A stretch of 64,000 bases of DNA from contig OZ025243.1 of the NCBI GenBank assembly GCA_964019155.1, positions 16,806,618 through 16,870,617 on the forward strand. Reading direction: 5' to 3'. The position numbers and the translations under genes were made by a program. The notes under the pieces are model-generated. The model had not been told where the DNA came from, made no database searches, and saw nothing but the letters and a program-made list of their open reading frames with translations. Positions 59,201 through 64,000 of this stretch are shown here, one piece after another. This DNA comes from Osedax fenrisi. Its lineage: Eukaryota > Annelida > Polychaeta > Sabellida > Siboglinidae. Numbering within the stretch: the stretch's first letter is position 1; each line of letters opens with the position of its first letter.

Positions 59201-62200
59201 CCTATAGTATACCGTACCTATAGTATACCGTACCTATAGTATACCGTACCTATAGTATACCGTACCTATAGTATACCGTACCTATAGTATACCGTACCTA
59301 TAGTATACCGTACCTATAGTATACCGTACCTATAGTATACCGTACCTATAGTATACCGTACCTATAGTATACCGTACCTATAGTATACTGTACCTATATC
59401 ATACCGTACCTATATCATACTGTACCTATAGTATACCGTACCTATAGTATACCCTACCTATAGTATACCGTACCTATAGTATACCGTACCTATAGTATAC
59501 CGTACCTATAGTATACCGTACCTATATTATACTGTACCTATAGTATACCGTACCTATAGTATACCGTACCTATAGTATACCGTACCTATAGTATACCGTA
59601 CCTATAGTATACCGTACCTATAGTATACCGTACCTATAGTATACCGTACCTATAGTATACCGTACCTATAGTATACCGTACCTATAGTATACCGTACCTA
59701 TAGTATACCGTACCTATAGCATACCGTACCTATAGTATACCGTACCTATAGTATACCGTACCTATAGTATACCGTACCTATAGTATACCGTACCTATAGT
59801 ATACCGTACTGATAGTATACCGTACCTATAGTATACCGTACCTATAGTATACTGTACCTATAGTATACCCTACCTATAGTATACCGTACCTATAGTATAC
59901 CGTACTGATAGTATACCGTACCTATAGTATACCGTACCTATAGTATACTGTACCTATAGTATACCCTACCTATAGTATACCCTACCTATAGTATACCGTA
60001 CCTATAGTATACCGTACCTATAGTATACCGTACCTATAGTATACCGTACCTATAGTATACCGTACCTATAGCATACCGTACCTATAGTATACCCTACCTA
60101 TAGTATACCGTACCTATAGTATACCGTACCTATATTATACTGTACCTATATCATACCGTACCTATAGTATACCGTACCTATAGTATACCGTACCTATAGT
60201 ATACCGTACCTATAGTATACAGTACCTATAGTATACCGTACCTATAGTATACCGTACCTATATTATACTGTACCTATAGTATACCGTACCTATAGTATAC
60301 CGTACCTATAGTATACCGTACCTATAGTATACCGTACCTATAGTATACCGTACCTATAGTATACCGTACCTATAGTATACCGTACCTATAGTATACCGTA
60401 CCTATAGTATACCGTACCTATAGTATACCGTACCTATAGTATACCGTACCTATATCATACCGTACCTATAGTATACCGTACCTATAGTATACCGTACCTA
60501 TAGTATACCGTACTGATAGTATACCGTACCTATAGTATACCGTACTGATAGTATACCGTACCTATAGTATACCGTACCTATAGTATACCGTACCTATAGT
60601 ATACCGTACCGATAGTATACCGTACCTATAGTATACCGTACCTATAGTATACCGTACCTATAGTATACCGTACCTATAGTATACCGTACTGATAGTATAC
60701 CGTACCTATAGTATACCGTACTGATAGTATACCGTACCTATAGTATACCGTACCTATAGTATACCGTACCTATAGTATACCGTACCGATAGTATACCGTA
60801 CCTATAGTATACCGTACCTATAGTATACCGTACCTATAGTATACCGTACCTATATTATACTGTACCTATATCATACTGTACCTATAGTATACCGTACTGA
60901 TAGTATACCGTACCTATAGTATACCGTACCTATAGTATACCGTACCTATATTATACTGTACCTATATCATACTGTACCTATAGTATACCGTACTGATAGT
61001 ATACCGTACCTATAGTATACCGTACTGATAGTATACCGTACCTATAGTATACCGTACCTATAGTATACCGTACCTATAGTATACCGTACCTATAGTATAC
61101 CGTACCTATAGTATACCGTACCTATAGTATACCGTACCTATAGTATACCGTACCTATAGTATACCGTACCTATAGTATACCGTACCTATAGTATACCGTA
61201 CCTATAGTATACCGTACCTATAGTATACCGTACCTATAGTATACCGTACCTATAGTATACCGTACCTATAGTATACCGTACCTATAGTATACCGTACCTA
61301 TAGTATACCGTACCTATAGTATACTGTACCTATATCATACCGTACCTATAGTATACCGTACCTATAGTATACCGTACCTATATCATACCGTACCTATAGC
61401 ATACTGTACCTATAGTATACCCTACCTATAGTATACCGTACCTATAGTATACCGTACCTATAGTATACCGTACCTATAGTATACCGTACCTATAGTATAC
61501 CCTACCTATAGTATACCGTACCTATAGTATACCGTACCTATAGTATACTGTACCTATAGTATACCGTACCTATAGTATACTGTACCTATATCATACTGTA
61601 CCTATAGTATACCGTACCTATAGTATACCGTACCTATAGTATACCGTACCTATAGTATACCCTACCTATAGTATACCGTACCTATAGTATACCGTACCTA
61701 TATCATACCGTACCTATAGCATACTGTACCTATAGTATACCCTACCTATAGTATACCGTACCTATAGTATACCGTACCTATAGTATACCGTACCTATAGT
61801 ATACCGTACCTATAGTATACCGTACCTATAGCATACCGTACCTATAGTATACCGTACCTATATCATACCGTACCTATAGCATACTGTGCCTATAGTATAC
61901 TGTACCTATATCATACCGTACTGATAGTATACCGTACCTATAGTATACCGTACCTATAGTATACCGTACCTATAGTATACCGTACCTATAGTATACCGTA
62001 CCTATAGTATACCGTACCTATATTATACTGTACCTATAGTATACCGTACCTATAGTATACCGTACCTATAGTATACCGTACCTATAGTATACCGTACCTA
62101 TAGTATACCGTACCTATAGTATACCGTACCTATAGTATACCGTACCTATAGTATACCGTACCTATAGTATACCGTACCTATAGTATACCGTACCTATAGT

Positions 62201-64000
62201 ATACCGTACCTATAGCATACCGTACCTATAGTATACCGTACCTATAGTATACCGTACCTATAGTATACCGTACCTATAGTATACCGTACCTATAGTATAC
62301 CGTACCTATAGCATACCGTACCTATAGTATACCGTACCTATAGCATACCGTACCTATAGTATACCGTACCTATAGTATACCGTACCTATAGTATACCGTA
62401 CCTATAGTATACCGTACCTATAGTATACCGTACCTATAGTATACCGTACCTATAGTATACCGTACCTATAGTATACCGTACCTATAGTATACCGTACCTA
62501 TAGTATACCGTACCTATAGTATACCGTACCTATAGTATACCGTACCTATAGTATACCGTACCTATAGTATACCGTACTGATAGTATACCGTACCTATAGT
62601 ATACCGTACCTATAGTATACCGTACCTATAGTATACCGTACTGATAGTATACCGTACCTATAGTATACCGTACCTATAGTATACTGTACCTATAGTATAC
62701 CCTACCTATAGTATACCCTACCTATAGTATACCGTACCTATAGTATACCGTACCTATAGTATACCGTACCTATAGTATACCGTACCTATAGTATACCGTA
62801 CCTATATTATACTGTACCTATAGTATACTGTACCTATAGCATACCGTACCTATAGTATACCGTACCTATAGTATACCGTACCTATAGTATACCGTACCTA
62901 TAGCATACCGTACCTATAGTATACCGTACCTATAGTATACCGTACCTATAGTATACCCTACCTATAGTATACCGTACCTATAGTATACCGTACCTATATT
63001 ATACTGTACCTATATCATACCGTACCTATAGTATACCGTACCTATAGTATACCGTACCTATAGTATACCGTACCTATAGTATACCGTACCTATAGTATAC
63101 CGTACCTATAGTATACCGTACCTATAGTATACCGTACCTATAGTATACCGTACCTATAGTATACCGTACCTATAGTATATCGTACCTATAGCATACCGTA
63201 CCTATAGTATACCGTACCTATATCATACCGTACCTATAGTATACCGTACCTATATTATACTGTACCTATATCATACCGTACCTATATCATACTGTACCTA
63301 TATCATACCGTACCTATATCATACTGTACCTATAGTATACCGTACCTATAGTATACCGTACCTATAGTATACCGTACCTATAGTATACCGTACCTATAGC
63401 ATACCGTACCTATAGTATACCGTACCTATAGCATACCGTACCTATATCATACTGTACCTATATCATACCGTACCTATAGTATACCCTACCTATATTATAC
63501 CGTACCTATAGTATACCGTACCTATAGTATACCGTACCTATAGTATACCGTACCTATAGCATACCGTACCTATAGTATACCGTACCTATAGCATACCGTA
63601 CCTATAGTATACCGTACCTATAGTATACCGTACTTATAGTATACCGTACCTATAGTATACCGTACCTATAGCATACCGTACCTATAGTATACCGTACCTA
63701 TAGTATACCGTACCTATATTATACTGTACCTATATCATACCGTACCTATAGTATACCGTACCTATATTATACTGTACCTATATCATACCGTACCTATATC
63801 ATACTGTACCTATAGTATACCGTACCTATAGTATACCGTACCTATAGTATACCGTACCTATATTATACTGTACCTATAGTATACCCTACCTATATCATAC
63901 CGTACCTATAGTATACCGTACCTATATTATACTGTACCTATATCATACCGTACCTATATCATACTGTACCTATAGTATACCGTACCTATAGTATACCGTA
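44271..64000. repeat. 16-bp satellite array, ~1230 monomers, runs off window
   Basis: Head-to-tail array of CCTATAGTATACCGTA from about 44271 to the last base (19.73 kb visible) with no other DNA inside it. The monomer contains the palindromes CTATAG, GTATAC and, across the junction, GTAC. Recurrent single-site variants occur: GCAT, TTAT or TCAT for GTAT; CTGTA, CCCTA or CAGTA for CCGTA; CTGATAG for CCTATAG. The TTAT...CTGTA monomer is usually followed at once by a TCAT monomer. Because 16 is not a multiple of three and the unit contains TAG, no long open frame exists. Confidence 0.99.

Noticed and set aside
44271..64000. CRISPR-like array
   Set aside because: Direct 16-bp tandem with no spacers, in eukaryotic DNA; it is a satellite.

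Overview
The window looks like AT-rich, repeat-dense DNA from an invertebrate metazoan. It has a multi-exon animal ion-channel gene with GT-AG introns, L2/CR1-like and RTE-like LINEs, tRNA-headed SINEs, TIR elements and dozens of (AT)n microsatellites. I cannot name the species from the sequence.

The one cellular gene I can support is a cyclic-nucleotide-gated (CNG) cation channel on the minus strand, read from about 42.3 kb down to 11.9 kb. Seven exons join with matching splice phases at all six junctions (42326-41767, 24385-24256, 21941-21778, 18827-18713, 18178-18079, 16904-16814, 12618-11906). Together they encode about 623 residues: S3 to S6 with the pore, the C-linker, the whole cyclic-nucleotide-binding domain and a C-terminal tail with a polyQ run and a coiled coil. 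The N-terminus and S1-S2 are not visible and should lie beyond the right edge. If so, the roughly 19.7-kb satellite filling 44271-64000 sits inside an intron of this gene.

Region by region: 1-2757 is a broken L2-like LINE whose 3' tail runs into 689 uninterrupted ACT units (2758-4824). 5787-9709 is a foldback-like element with long inverted ends built from 70-bp subrepeats and filled with LINE fragments. 10.4-10.8 kb holds another LINE end. 11.9-42.3 kb is the CNG gene; its introns carry nested MITE-like elements (13.9-16.5 kb), a TTAA-flanked element inserted into a SINE (19.2-20.1 kb), an inverted-repeat element (28.6-29.3 kb), a second TTAA element (30.7-31.3 kb), an RTE-like LINE (31.3-33.0 kb), SINEs, a 1.04-kb TIR element (34.1-35.1 kb), a 1.03-kb near-palindrome (36.25-37.28 kb), a second ACT array (37.3-38.2 kb) and a reverse-oriented LINE (38.4-40.3 kb). 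42.75-43.35 kb has a SINE and a short LINE end. From 44.27 kb to the window end there is only a 16-bp satellite with variant monomers and duplicated blocks.

I found no prokaryote-style system, CRISPR array, rRNA or functional tRNA. The unusual content is the repeat architecture around and inside the CNG gene.
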